Part shown: piece by piece, positions 1-7,720 of the stretch
Numbering within the stretch: the stretch's first letter is position 1
Layout of the letters: each line of letters opens with the position of its first letter
Assembly: GCF_000208925.1 (NCBI RefSeq)
Contig: NW_001915137.1
Location: forward strand, 1-20,031
DNA from: Entamoeba histolytica HM-1:IMSS
Lineage: Eukaryota; Evosea; Mastigamoebida; Endamoebidae
Length of the DNA stretch: 20,031 bases
Direction: 5' to 3'
Translations under genes and position numbers: made by a program
The notes under the pieces: model-generated
Told to the model about the DNA's origin: nothing
Databases searched by the model: none
What the model saw: the letters and a program-made list of their open reading frames with translations, nothing else

Positions 1-1139
1 TATATAACGATTCAAATAAATATAAATTCAGAGTAGTAAGAAATGAATAATTTCATATAGATTACAAATGAATTAAAAACAATTGAATATATGAGATATA
101 CAATACAAATAATTTATATTTTAATTAAACATTGATGATGAAATACATAAATTTAATTGAAACAATCATAAAATTGAAACTGTAATTATCAACTCAAATC
201 ATTTTACTAATATAATAATTATTAATCCTTCTTATTGTATTAATTTTGAATGTATTTACATAAGTATCTAATAAATATACCAAATTAAAAAGAGATATAC
301 AATTATTAATTATTTTATGCTATACACTTTTGTTTTATGTATTAAAATATAATCACAAAATGTCTATTTAATAATAAATTAATATTTTATTAACAAATGA
401 TATTCATAAAACTATACGAAGAAGACTAATAAAATGAAACTATTTATTTTAAAATATTTGAAAATGATGTAAAGAGATAATTTCATTGTTTAATTCATAA
501 CATTGTTTGATTCATTTTAACCAATATTTTATTTTGTTTATCTTTATTAGCATTATCAGATTATTTTTAATCAACTTCTTTATTAGTAAAATAAATTAGG
601 AGATTGAAATAATTTTGAAGAATATGAAAAACAAAATACATTAATTTTATTAGTTATTCTTGTTTATTTATCTTATTTTAATCAATAGTTTTTACTCTAT
701 TGATTTATGCTTCATTTTTCATTAATATTTATTTTGATAATATAAATAAATATTTAACATATCAATTATTATGGGTTATAATTTTAATGCCATCTTTTTA
801 CTATTCATCAAATAATTCGATTAAAGTGTATTTCATACAAATCAGTTCTATTAATTTGATTTGATATATCAATTATATTATTCTTTTTATTATTTGTAAT
901 AATTTTCATATTTGATTATTAACAACAAAACAGTAAATTTTATTTTAATAAATTTTAAAATTATTCAAAAAGAAGTAAAATATGAAATAGAAAATGAATT
1001 ACTTACCTATTTTATTCATTAATTAATGATAATAACATGAATGAATATATAGTCTAATTATTTCATTTAAATGATAATCATTTAATGAGAGAATTGGTCA
1101 ATAATAATGTTTGATTTCATCTTTTCATTGTCTATCTAT
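1..1139. other. A+T-rich DNA without recognisable gene
   Basis: This stretch is almost entirely A and T with short homopolymer runs and frequent stops in all frames. I see no open frame that resembles a protein, no tRNA and no C/D box snoRNA pattern. It may be ordinary intergenic DNA or very old repeat remains. Confidence 0.6.
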
Positions 1140-2240
1140 TATAATATTCAAATTGTTTTTATTTTTTTTTTTGATCATTCATTTTATTCAATTTCAATTT
1201 ATTAATATATTTTATTCTATTTATTCTCTCATTATTTTATTAATATAATTAAATTATTCTTATTTTGTACAATTTAATAAATTTCATTATACTCATTTTT
1301 ATTACTTCCTTTATCACATGTTTTATACAATCTATTCAAATTTCCATTCTTATTTCTTTTTATCATTTATCTTGTTTCTTTATCTTTCATTTATATTCTA
1401 TTATTCTTATTATTTATTATTACATCAATATCTATTCTATATTTCTTTTATTTTTCTCATTTGTTATACTTATCTTATTTTATTATTATTATTTTATTAA
1501 TGTTTAATTTATAATGCATTTGATCAGTAATACTTCTATTAATTTATAGAATTGATTTAAAATTTACTCCATTATTCTTTTTCTTGTTTCTTTTTCTTAT
1601 TTCTTTCCTATTTTCTTCTTATTTTAATTAATTCAGTATATTCTTCTTTATTCATCTTTCTTCTACTATCTCTTTAATTTCTAATTTTCATTTTGATGTT
1701 TATTATATTTATTCTATATTAACAATAACTCTTCTTCTCTCTTCTAGTTTTTGAGTTTTGTTTCTTCTTTCTTTATAGTTTCTTCTATATTGATTTTCTT
1801 GTAATATCTTTTATTTTCTCTTTCACTTCTTTGGTTTCTTTTTCATGTTTTATCTTATTTTATTTATTCTCTTCTTTGTATATTTCGATTATCTTGTTAT
1901 TCTTCTACTTTTTTGTTGTTCTTGTATTATTTCTTTAAATATTTCTTACTTATTTTATCTTTCTTTATTCTTTCAGTTTCTTCATTTCTCATTATCCTTT
2001 CTTCATCTATAACTTTCTGCTTTGTTTTTTTTCTTTTTTTTTTGTCTTTCATTCAATGTCTTTTCTTGTACTATCTTTTATTCTTATATTTTTTTCATTT
2101 GTCTTGTTTATTCTCATAATAATATTGATTAAACATTCTACCTACATGATGATATTTGTAGTTATACTAATTACTTTTATTTTTATTATAAATGTGTTTA
2201 AATTAGAATTGACTATGGCGTTTATAATTTATTGTAGTTA
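1140..2240. other. Pyrimidine-rich tract, possibly decayed A-rich coding sequence on the minus strand
   Basis: The plus strand is strongly T+C rich with few G or A bases. Read on the minus strand it is purine-rich and gives short runs rich in Lys, Glu, Arg, Asn and Ile, broken by many stops and frame changes. That is the same composition as the decayed 5' part of the LINE at 18935-19470. Short plus-strand open frames here encode only Leu/Phe/Ile/Ser runs, and I treat them as shadows of the base skew. A decayed transposon open frame is possible, but I recognise no motif, so a simple-sequence tract is equally likely. Confidence 0.4.
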
Positions 2241-2390
2241 ATAATAATGTTATTATAACTATTATTTGTTTGATACTGATTGTGAATATATTCATGGTAG
2301 TGTCATATAAATTTATATATTGTATAAATTATTTCTATTTGACTTTTATTGAATGATTTATTATAAAAATAAATCTTAAAAAACAATACT

Positions 2391-2453
2391 ATTTAATAAT
2401 TAATAGAAAATAACAAAAAAACCTTTTTGTTATTTATTTTAATATTATTAAAT
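2391..2453. repeat. Nested palindrome upstream of the glucosidase II beta gene
   Basis: A perfect 12-bp inverted repeat (2408-2419 with 2424-2435) has a four-base loop AACC. It sits inside a second 10-bp inverted repeat (2391-2400 with 2444-2453). The gaps between the two sets of arms are 7 and 8 bases, so the whole can fold as one long hairpin or cruciform. It lies about 160 bases before the start codon of the next gene. It could be a fold-back repeat, a transcript end of something upstream, or a chance product of A+T-rich sequence. Confidence 0.6.
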
Positions 2454-2614
2454 AATTAATTTGATAAGAAAATAAATAAAACTAATACAGTATTATAAAA
2501 GAATTAAGAATTTATTAAATTCATATTATGTTTACTGAATGAAAAAAATTATTATTTAATTTGACTTTATAACAAATAAAAAAACTAAATATTAATATTA
2601 AAGAATAACAAAGG

Positions 2615-3859
2615 ATGAAACTCTTTGCTGTTATTTTCTTTATTGCATTTACTTATTCTTTTAAATGTGAGACAATTGATATAACAATTCCTGACTCATT
2701 TATTGATGACTATTATTGTGATTGTCCTGATGGTTCTGATGAAAAAAATACAGGAGTATGTGAAGGAAGTATGTTTGTATGCCAAAACAAAGGTGCTGAT
2801 GCTGTGGAAATAGAAAGTAGATTTGTAGGAGATAGTATTTGTGATTGTTGTGATGGGTCAGATGAAAAAGAAGGATTATGTCCAAATGTTTGTAAACAAC
2901 AAACACAAACAAAAATTGATGAAGTTGATAATGAAATTAAACGAATGGAAGAACTAATTCAAATAAAAGAGAAATTTTCAATAGAAGGGAAAAGGCTTAG
3001 AAAAGAGTTGACTAAAGAAATTAAAAATAATAAAGCAGCATTAAAAGAAGTTAAAGAAGAATTAAAAAATGGAGATTTTGATGATACTATTAAAGAACAA
3101 AAAAGAAAAAGGGATAACTTTAGTGCAGATTATAAAGAACGTTACAACAATTTAAAAAGTAAAATTATTGAAGAAGTTACTGATGAAACAAGTGAAGAAA
3201 TACTAAAAAGGAAGATAAAAGAATATGGATTTGTTAGTCCAGATGAAGAAGAAGTTAATGTTACTTCAGTTGAAGCACAAAAAGAAGGAAATCAAAAGCC
3301 AAAAGAAGAAATCAAAGAAGAACAACGTAAATTAAAATTATTAATAGAAGAAGAAGAAACAAACTTTAAAAAAGAAGATAAAGAATTAGAAAAAGAAATT
3401 AAAGAATTAGAAGAAAAACAAAAAGAATTAAAAAATAAGAAAGCAGTAATTGAAAGAAAACTATGGGAACTTAATGAGAAAAATAAAATTGATATAACAC
3501 AAAATAATTATTGTAATGATTATTTCTTCTTAAATGAATATTCTAAAGATAATTTTAAATTATATTATGGATTTAATATTACTCAAAACAATAATATTAA
3601 CGTTGGTTCTTTCGTAGGATGGAATACTTCTGATATTCAACTTTATTCCAATGGAACTACTTGTGAAATTAATCAAAAAAGTATTACAAGAAAAGCTGAA
3701 GTTCATTTGACTTGTGGGGAAACACCAAACATTATTTTTACTGATGAACCAAATACTTGTGAATATGTTTTGGTTTTACAAACTCCATGTGCATGTAATA
3801 AAAAACTTTTGAAAAGTCTCCATGAAAAAAGAAAACAATTAGAAGAAAAATTACAATAA
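2615..3859 (+). CDS. Glucosidase II beta subunit (PRKCSH-like, MRH domain)
   Basis: This is the regulatory subunit of ER glucosidase II, which with the catalytic alpha subunit trims glucose from N-glycans in the calreticulin/UGGT folding cycle. The 414-residue product starts with a hydrophobic signal peptide (about 1-17). Two Cys-rich LDLa-like modules follow, each with a CDxxDGSDE core (about 31-49 and 72-93). A Lys/Glu-rich coiled coil spans about 98-288, and a C-terminal MRH domain about 299-394. The MRH part keeps an Arg eight residues before a conserved Cys (R359, C367) and the Glu-Tyr pair (E383, Y384) expected for mannose binding. The protein is shorter than its animal relatives, and its C-terminus ends EEKLQ with no HDEL/KDEL-type retention signal. 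The start is the first ATG, directly before the signal peptide. No intron is needed. Family assignment is firm; activity is inferred. Confidence 0.92.
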   Translation: MKLFAVIFFIAFTYSFKCETIDITIPDSFIDDYYCDCPDGSDEKNTGVCEGSMFVCQNKGADAVEIESRFVGDSICDCCDGSDEKEGLCPNVCKQQTQTKIDEVDNEIKRMEELIQIKEKFSIEGKRLRKELTKEIKNNKAALKEVKEELKNGDFDDTIKEQKRKRDNFSADYKERYNNLKSKIIEEVTDETSEEILKRKIKEYGFVSPDEEEVNVTSVEAQKEGNQKPKEEIKEEQRKLKLLIEEEETNFKKEDKELEKEIKELEEKQKELKNKKAVIERKLWELNEKNKIDITQNNYCNDYFFLNEYSKDNFKLYYGFNITQNNNINVGSFVGWNTSDIQLYSNGTTCEINQKSITRKAEVHLTCGETPNIIFTDEPNTCEYVLVLQTPCACNKKLLKSLHEKRKQLEEKLQ

Positions 3860-3999
3860 TGTTAAGTAAACTATTCTTTATTAACAATTTTATTTTTATT
3901 GAAGAAGAATTATATCAACAAGTTGTAGGAATGAAAAAGACATTTTGTAAGTAAGATAAAAAGAATATAAGAAGAACAATTGAATTATTAAAATGTACT

Positions 4000-4082
4000 T
4001 TAATAATAAAGAACTCAAAAACTATTGTAAAGAAACAATTTTATTATTAAGAGTTTAAATAAAACGATAAAGAACTTAAAAA
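4000..4082 (+). promoter_or_regulatory. Candidate AP-2 mu promoter with duplicated GAAC element
   Basis: A 15-base segment with a GAACT core occurs twice with one mismatch (4007-4021 and 4068-4082). The second copy carries GAACTT at 4072-4077, 24 bases before the AP-2 mu start codon. A TTTAAATA box, the reverse complement of the Entamoeba TATA-like consensus TATTTAAA, is at 4054-4061. An 11-bp inverted repeat (4000-4010 with 4040-4050) surrounds the first GAAC copy. GAAC and TATA-like elements are known core promoter motifs in E. histolytica; their function here is inferred. Confidence 0.5.
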
Positions 4083-4101
4083 GAAATTATATTTTTGTAC
4101 A

Positions 4102-5346
4102 ATGATATGTGCAATATTTTTTATGAATGCGAAGGGAGACCTTCTCATCTCAAGAATCTATAGAGATGATGTGATGAAAGGAGTAGCTTCTGCATTTAGG
4201 TCATATGTATTAACAGAAAAAAATGTATTACCAGTTAAGATTGTTGGGTCAACTGTATTTTATCATATTAGAGTTAATTCATTATATATTGTTGCTTTAG
4301 CAAGAAGTAATAATAATGCTGCTGTTGTGTTTGAAGTGTTACATAAAATTGTTGAAGTATTCCAAGCTTATTTCAGTACTATTGATGAAAACACTATTAA
4401 GAGTCAATATGTTTTGATTTATGAATTACTTGATGAAATTCTTGACTTTGGTTATCCACAATTTTGTACTAAAGATGAATTACAATCACTTATTACATTT
4501 GGTAAAGCCAAAGCTGTTCAAAGAGGAAATATTGCTATTCAAGCTACAGGTCAAATTCCATGGAGATCACCTGATATTTTCTATAAGAAAAATCAATTAT
4601 TCCTTGATGTTATTGAAAGTGTTAATTTAACAGTATCTGCAAAAGGAACTATTCTTTCTAATGATGTCAATGGAGTTATTAAAATGAGAACCCAATTATC
4701 TGGAATGCCAGATTGTTCACTTGGTATGAATGATAAAGCTTTATTACTTGGAGACTCAGCACAAAAGAAATCAATTCAATTAGCTGATGTTACTTTCCAC
4801 CAATGTGTTAGATTAACTCGTTTTGATCAAGACAGAAGTATTAATTTCATTCCACCAGATGGAGATTTTGACTTAATGAAATACAGAACAACTGATAACA
4901 TTTCACAACAATTTAGATTATTACATAATATTAAAGAATCTTCTAAGACTCATTTATCTCTTGATATTAATGTTCGTGCATTATTCTCTGAATTACAATA
5001 TGGTGAGAATGTTCGTATTAAGATCCCAGTTCCAAAGAATGCTGCTTTGTGTAAGACTCGTTGTACAGCTGGAAGTGCTAAGTATCATCCAGAACATGCA
5101 GCCATATTATGGAGAATTTCCAGATTTAATGGAAAGACACAACAAACTATTACTGTTGATGTTGATTTAGTCCAAACCACTCAATCACAAAGATGGGATA
5201 AACCACCAATTTTGATGGACTTTGTTATTCCAGCATTAACTGCTACCGGTTTACAAATTCGTTATTTGAAGATTGCTTCAGACTATAAAACTATTAAGTG
5301 GGTAAGATATATTACAAAAGCTGGTGCCATTCAATATCGTCTTTGA
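4102..5346 (+). CDS. Clathrin adaptor AP-2 mu subunit
   Basis: This is the medium chain of an adaptor complex that selects membrane cargo for clathrin-coated vesicles. The 414-residue protein has an N-terminal longin-like domain (about 1-135) containing LISRIYRDDV and VLIYELLDEILDFGYPQ. A short linker with a TGQIPWR segment follows; T149 sits at the place of the AAK1-phosphorylated Thr of mammalian AP-2. The C-terminal mu homology domain (about 155-414) contains FLDVIESVNL, SGMPDCSLGMND and INFIPPDGDFDLMKYRTT. D169 and W400 (IKWVRYI) correspond to residues that bind the YxxPhi sorting signal. Similarity is closer to AP-2 mu than to AP-1 or AP-3 mu, judged from memory. Length is close to that of other mu chains (animal AP-2 mu about 435). 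It is a single uninterrupted exon, starting at the conserved first ATG. Confidence 0.93.
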   Translation: MICAIFFMNAKGDLLISRIYRDDVMKGVASAFRSYVLTEKNVLPVKIVGSTVFYHIRVNSLYIVALARSNNNAAVVFEVLHKIVEVFQAYFSTIDENTIKSQYVLIYELLDEILDFGYPQFCTKDELQSLITFGKAKAVQRGNIAIQATGQIPWRSPDIFYKKNQLFLDVIESVNLTVSAKGTILSNDVNGVIKMRTQLSGMPDCSLGMNDKALLLGDSAQKKSIQLADVTFHQCVRLTRFDQDRSINFIPPDGDFDLMKYRTTDNISQQFRLLHNIKESSKTHLSLDINVRALFSELQYGENVRIKIPVPKNAALCKTRCTAGSAKYHPEHAAILWRISRFNGKTQQTITVDVDLVQTTQSQRWDKPPILMDFVIPALTATGLQIRYLKIASDYKTIKWVRYITKAGAIQYRL

Positions 5347-5601
5347 ATTAAATCAAAAGTGTTTTATTCATTTTGTTTTGAAAGAAGATGAAATTCCTTA
5401 CTAAAGAATAATATAAGATAATGAACAAGTTTAAAAATAAACAAGTATTAATTTAATCTATCCATTTAAAAAATATTCATTTACTATTAAAAAAGCATAA
5501 TTATTATATCCCTCTTTTAATAAAAATTATTCAAAAAAATAAAAAAATACTAAAATGAACAAAATTCATTTGAAAATTAAGTTGAAAATAAGTAGTTAAA
5601 T

Positions 5602-5676
5602 AACCCACTCAGAAATAAAAACATGCCATCATGATTAAAAATGACTCTCAGACAAGTTATTTCATCACTGTGGATT
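5602..5676 (-). ncRNA. C/D box small nucleolar RNA (candidate)
   Basis: Read on the minus strand, this stretch has all parts of a C/D box snoRNA in order. There is a 5' stem AATCCAC (5676-5670), C box GTGATGA (5668-5662), D' box CTGA (5651-5648), C' box ATGATGG (5632-5626), D box CTGA (5612-5609) and a 3' stem GTGGGTT (5608-5602). The terminal stem is 7 bp with one G-U pair. The guide before D' is AATAACTTGT. By the D+5 rule it would direct methylation of the G in a target reading ACAAGTTATT. The guide before D is CATGTTTTTATTT and would select an A in AAATAAAAACATG. I could not match either target to rRNA or snRNA. A promoter-like motif lies about 25 bases upstream. It sits 150 bases downstream of POP5 on the same strand. 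Confidence 0.8.
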
Positions 5677-5699
5677 TGATTAAAAAGTAAAAGTAAAAA

Positions 5700-5712
5700 G
5701 TTTAAATAGTTC
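5700..5712 (-). promoter_or_regulatory. Fused GAACT/TATTTAAA core promoter motif of the snoRNA
   Basis: The minus strand reads GAACTATTTAAAC, so a GAACT element overlaps a TATTTAAA box with the shared T. TATTTAAA is the Entamoeba TATA-like consensus. It occupies 5708-5701, leaving about 25 bases before the predicted 5' end of the snoRNA at 5676, which is the spacing expected for a TATA element. No protein-coding start lies downstream, so the snoRNA is the natural client. Confidence 0.6.
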
Positions 5713-5827
5713 GAGGGTTAAAAGAAATAAACTATTTTTAATAAAAAAAAATAATTTAAATAGATTATAAACTATTAATTATAATAAAAATATTATAAAA
5801 TACTATAAAAGAGAATAACAAAATAAA

Positions 5828-6235
5828 TTAAAAGGTTGCTCTACTATCGTATTTGATTGCTTCACGTTTACATGAGCGAATTGTTCCACTAACATGAACA
5901 ACATTCATTTTAAATGGAAATGGTAAACGTTCTGAACCAAAATATTTCATTGTTGTTTTAATCTAATGAATGAGTATTACCTTTATATTATTATTGTATT
6001 AACAAACCATATTAAGTCGTTCAAATCTACACTTTATTATAACTATTCCCGTCTTTAACCAGTTTGTATAAATTATTCCAGTTTTCAAACAACAACCTGC
6101 ACCAAAAATGCCATATAACTGTCTAACACCAGCAACGATTAGAGTTTGAAACTCTCCTTTTGCAATATCAATTGGTTCACCAATTCCTGAAGGTACTGCA
6201 TGAATCAATAAATATCTACTTTTCACTCGTACCAT
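5828..6235 (-). CDS. POP5: Ribonuclease P/MRP protein subunit POP5, two exons
   Basis: This is a small protein subunit shared by RNase P (tRNA 5' maturation) and RNase MRP (rRNA processing), acting in the nucleus. Exon 1 is 6235-6008 and exon 2 is 5962-5828. A 45-nt intron between them begins GTTTGTTAAT and ends CATTAG, in phase 0. The spliced product has 120 residues. It starts MVRVKSRYLL, the usual POP5 N-terminus. LYGIFGAG and KTGIVIIKCR follow in exon 1, and FPFKMNVVHVSGTIRSCKR in exon 2 matches the conserved C-terminal motif. Without splicing the frame stops just inside the intron. An open frame runs 14 codons upstream of the ATG, but only without another ATG, so the conserved MVR start is chosen. 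Length is shorter than human POP5 (163) because the acidic tail is missing. Confidence 0.9.
5963..6007 (-). other. POP5 intron (45 nt)
   Basis: The intron begins GTTTGTT on the minus strand at 6007 and ends TAG at 5963. Removing it joins the codon for Met76 to Ile77 in phase 0 and restores the conserved POP5 C-terminus. Confidence 0.88.
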
Positions 6236-6792
6236 ATTTGTACTTTCTTTTTTGAGTCTTTTTCTTTTTTCTTTCAACTAAGTCTTAATCATATTATGTT
6301 ATATATAACCAAAATAAATTTATTTTTTTTTTTTTTTAAAAAAGTAATTTATTTTGGTTTTGCCTATTTTCAGTACAAATAGAGACAATCACAATTGCTT
6401 ATTAATGGAAAATATTTTTGGTTCAGAGTAAAATTTATGCAGTGATTTTTCTTTATTTTCATGAAAGGGTATGTGGTGTTCTTTAGAAGTTATTAAAAAA
6501 AATTTTAAGTGATAAACATAAAGAAATAGAACCATATTTATTTTTCTATAGGTAAGTTATTAAGACATAAATAAAAAAAAAATACAAAAGTTTTAAAAAA
6601 ATTGAAACAATATCATGAGATATAAATACTTTTCAAAAGAAAGAAGCAAAAGAAGGGGCAAATTATAATTTATTAACAAATTATAAAAAAATATAATATA
6701 GAATAATTGTTTCAAAAATAATACTGATCTTAAAATAATTGTGAAAGTTGATAAGAGGATCTTCTAAATTTACAAAGAATTTTTAAACAGTG
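6236..6792. other. Intergenic region between divergent POP5 and Rac genes, with inverted repeats
   Basis: POP5 starts leftward at 6235 and the Rac gene rightward at 6793. Between them I see no further gene. A perfect 14-bp inverted repeat (6307-6320 with 6346-6359) flanks a long T run and an A run. A 10-bp inverted repeat TTGAAACAAT/ATTGTTTCAA (about 6602-6611 with 6705-6714) encloses a 9-bp hairpin (6663-6671 with 6678-6686). No clear GAAC or TATTTAAA motif stands close to the Rac start codon. Confidence 0.6.
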
Positions 6793-7538
6793 ATGACCAC
6801 AGAGAAAGTTTGTTTTTTAATTGGATATTTATGGTCATAATCACTTGTAATCTACATTTTACACGAATATTTATTTTATTATTAGAGAGATGCAGACACC
6901 CTAATTAAAGTTGTTGTTGTAGGTGATGGAACAGTTGGAAAGACATGTTTGTTAATCAGTTATACAAAGAATTCATTCCCTAAAAAATATCTTCCAACTG
7001 TTTTTGATAATTACCTTGCAAAAGTTCAATATAAAAAGCAAGAAGTGATGATGGAATTATGGGATACAGCTGGACAAGAAGAATTTGATCGTATAAGACC
7101 ATTGTCTTACAAAGACACTGACATATTTTTATTATGTTTTGCGGTAGACAATGATCGTTCAATTAAAAATATTACATCAAAAGTTTGTTTTCAATTCTTT
7201 ATAACATTTTTTTTAAATGGATTATTAAATAAATTCTTACACTTCTTTAGTGGGTACCTGAAGTAAAACATCATTGCTCTAGCGGTAAACTTTTGGTTGT
7301 TGGAACAAAAGCTGATTTGCGAAATAGTGCAGAACATCAATTAAAATTACAACAAAAAGGAGAATCCTTTGTTTCAGCTGCTGAGGGTCAAGAATTAGCT
7401 GAAAAAATTGGAGCTGTTGGTTATTGTGAGTGCTCTGCTTTAACACAAGAAGGTCTTCACGATGTTTTCAATAAAGTTATTGAATCTACATTGAATGTTA
7501 AAGATGTTAAGGAAAGGAAAATGTGTTGCTTGCTTTAA
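6793..7538 (+). CDS. Rac/Rho-family small GTPase, three exons
   Basis: This is a Rho-family GTPase switch, expected to control actin, phagocytosis or motility at membranes. Exons are 6793-6807 (15 nt, MTTEK), 6886-7182 and 7251-7538; both introns start GTTTGTT and end TAG and are phase 0. The 199-residue product has the P-loop GDGTVGKT (18-25), switch I with T43 in PTVFDNY, switch II DTAGQE (65-70), the base-binding motif TKAD (123-126) and SAL (166-168). A Rho-type insert lies around 128-145. WVPEVK, typical of Rac/Rho, is rebuilt exactly across the second splice junction. The C-terminus is CCLL, a CAAX box whose last Leu favours geranylgeranylation, preceded by a weak basic stretch KERK. 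All catalytic G motifs are intact. I cannot say which numbered Entamoeba Rac it is. Confidence 0.92.
6808..6885 (+). other. Rac gene intron 1 (78 nt)
   Basis: The intron begins GTTTGTTTTT and ends TATTAG. It separates a five-codon first exon from the exon that opens with the beta-1 strand and P-loop. Confidence 0.82.
7183..7250 (+). other. Rac gene intron 2 (68 nt)
   Basis: The intron begins GTTTGTTTTC and ends TTCTTTAG. Splicing joins ITSK to WVPEVK, as expected for a Rho GTPase; unspliced, the frame runs into a stop at once. Confidence 0.9.
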
Positions 7539-7720
7539 ATGAATTTCAATTTGGTTTTTTTTAATCCCTTTTGTTTTATCAAAGCAATAAAAAATATTAT
7601 AAAAGGCTTTTTATTCAACGTTCAATATAAAGATGTAATTTTTAAATATTAAATATTAGTGATTAGTATAAAGAAAAAGAAGTTAAAACCCAACTAAACA
7701 AAGAAATGAATAAAACTTTA

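Noticed and set aside
1265..2241. Several plus-strand open frames of 60-80 residues
   Set aside because: They encode only Leu/Phe/Ile/Ser/Tyr runs produced by T-rich DNA. They overlap each other, show no domain and no plausible start context.
3859..3954. A 31-codon frame whose ATG overlaps the glucosidase II beta stop codon
   Set aside because: It is short and has no recognisable motif. It lies in what should be the 3' UTR and upstream region of the next gene; overlap at TAATG can arise by chance.
5708..5718. TTCGAGGGTT resembling a Pol III B box or tRNA T-loop on the plus strand
   Set aside because: The final consensus C is missing, no tRNA cloverleaf can be drawn around it, and the bases are better explained by the minus-strand GAACTATTTAAAC motif.
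6236..6277. Upstream extension of the POP5 frame by 14 codons
   Set aside because: It has no ATG; the family start is the MVR at 6235.
7586..7615. 8-bp inverted repeat AATAAAAA/TTTTTATT between the Rac and TSG101-like stops
   Set aside because: It is short and made only of A and T, so it is expected by chance; at most it belongs to the 3' end signals of the convergent genes.
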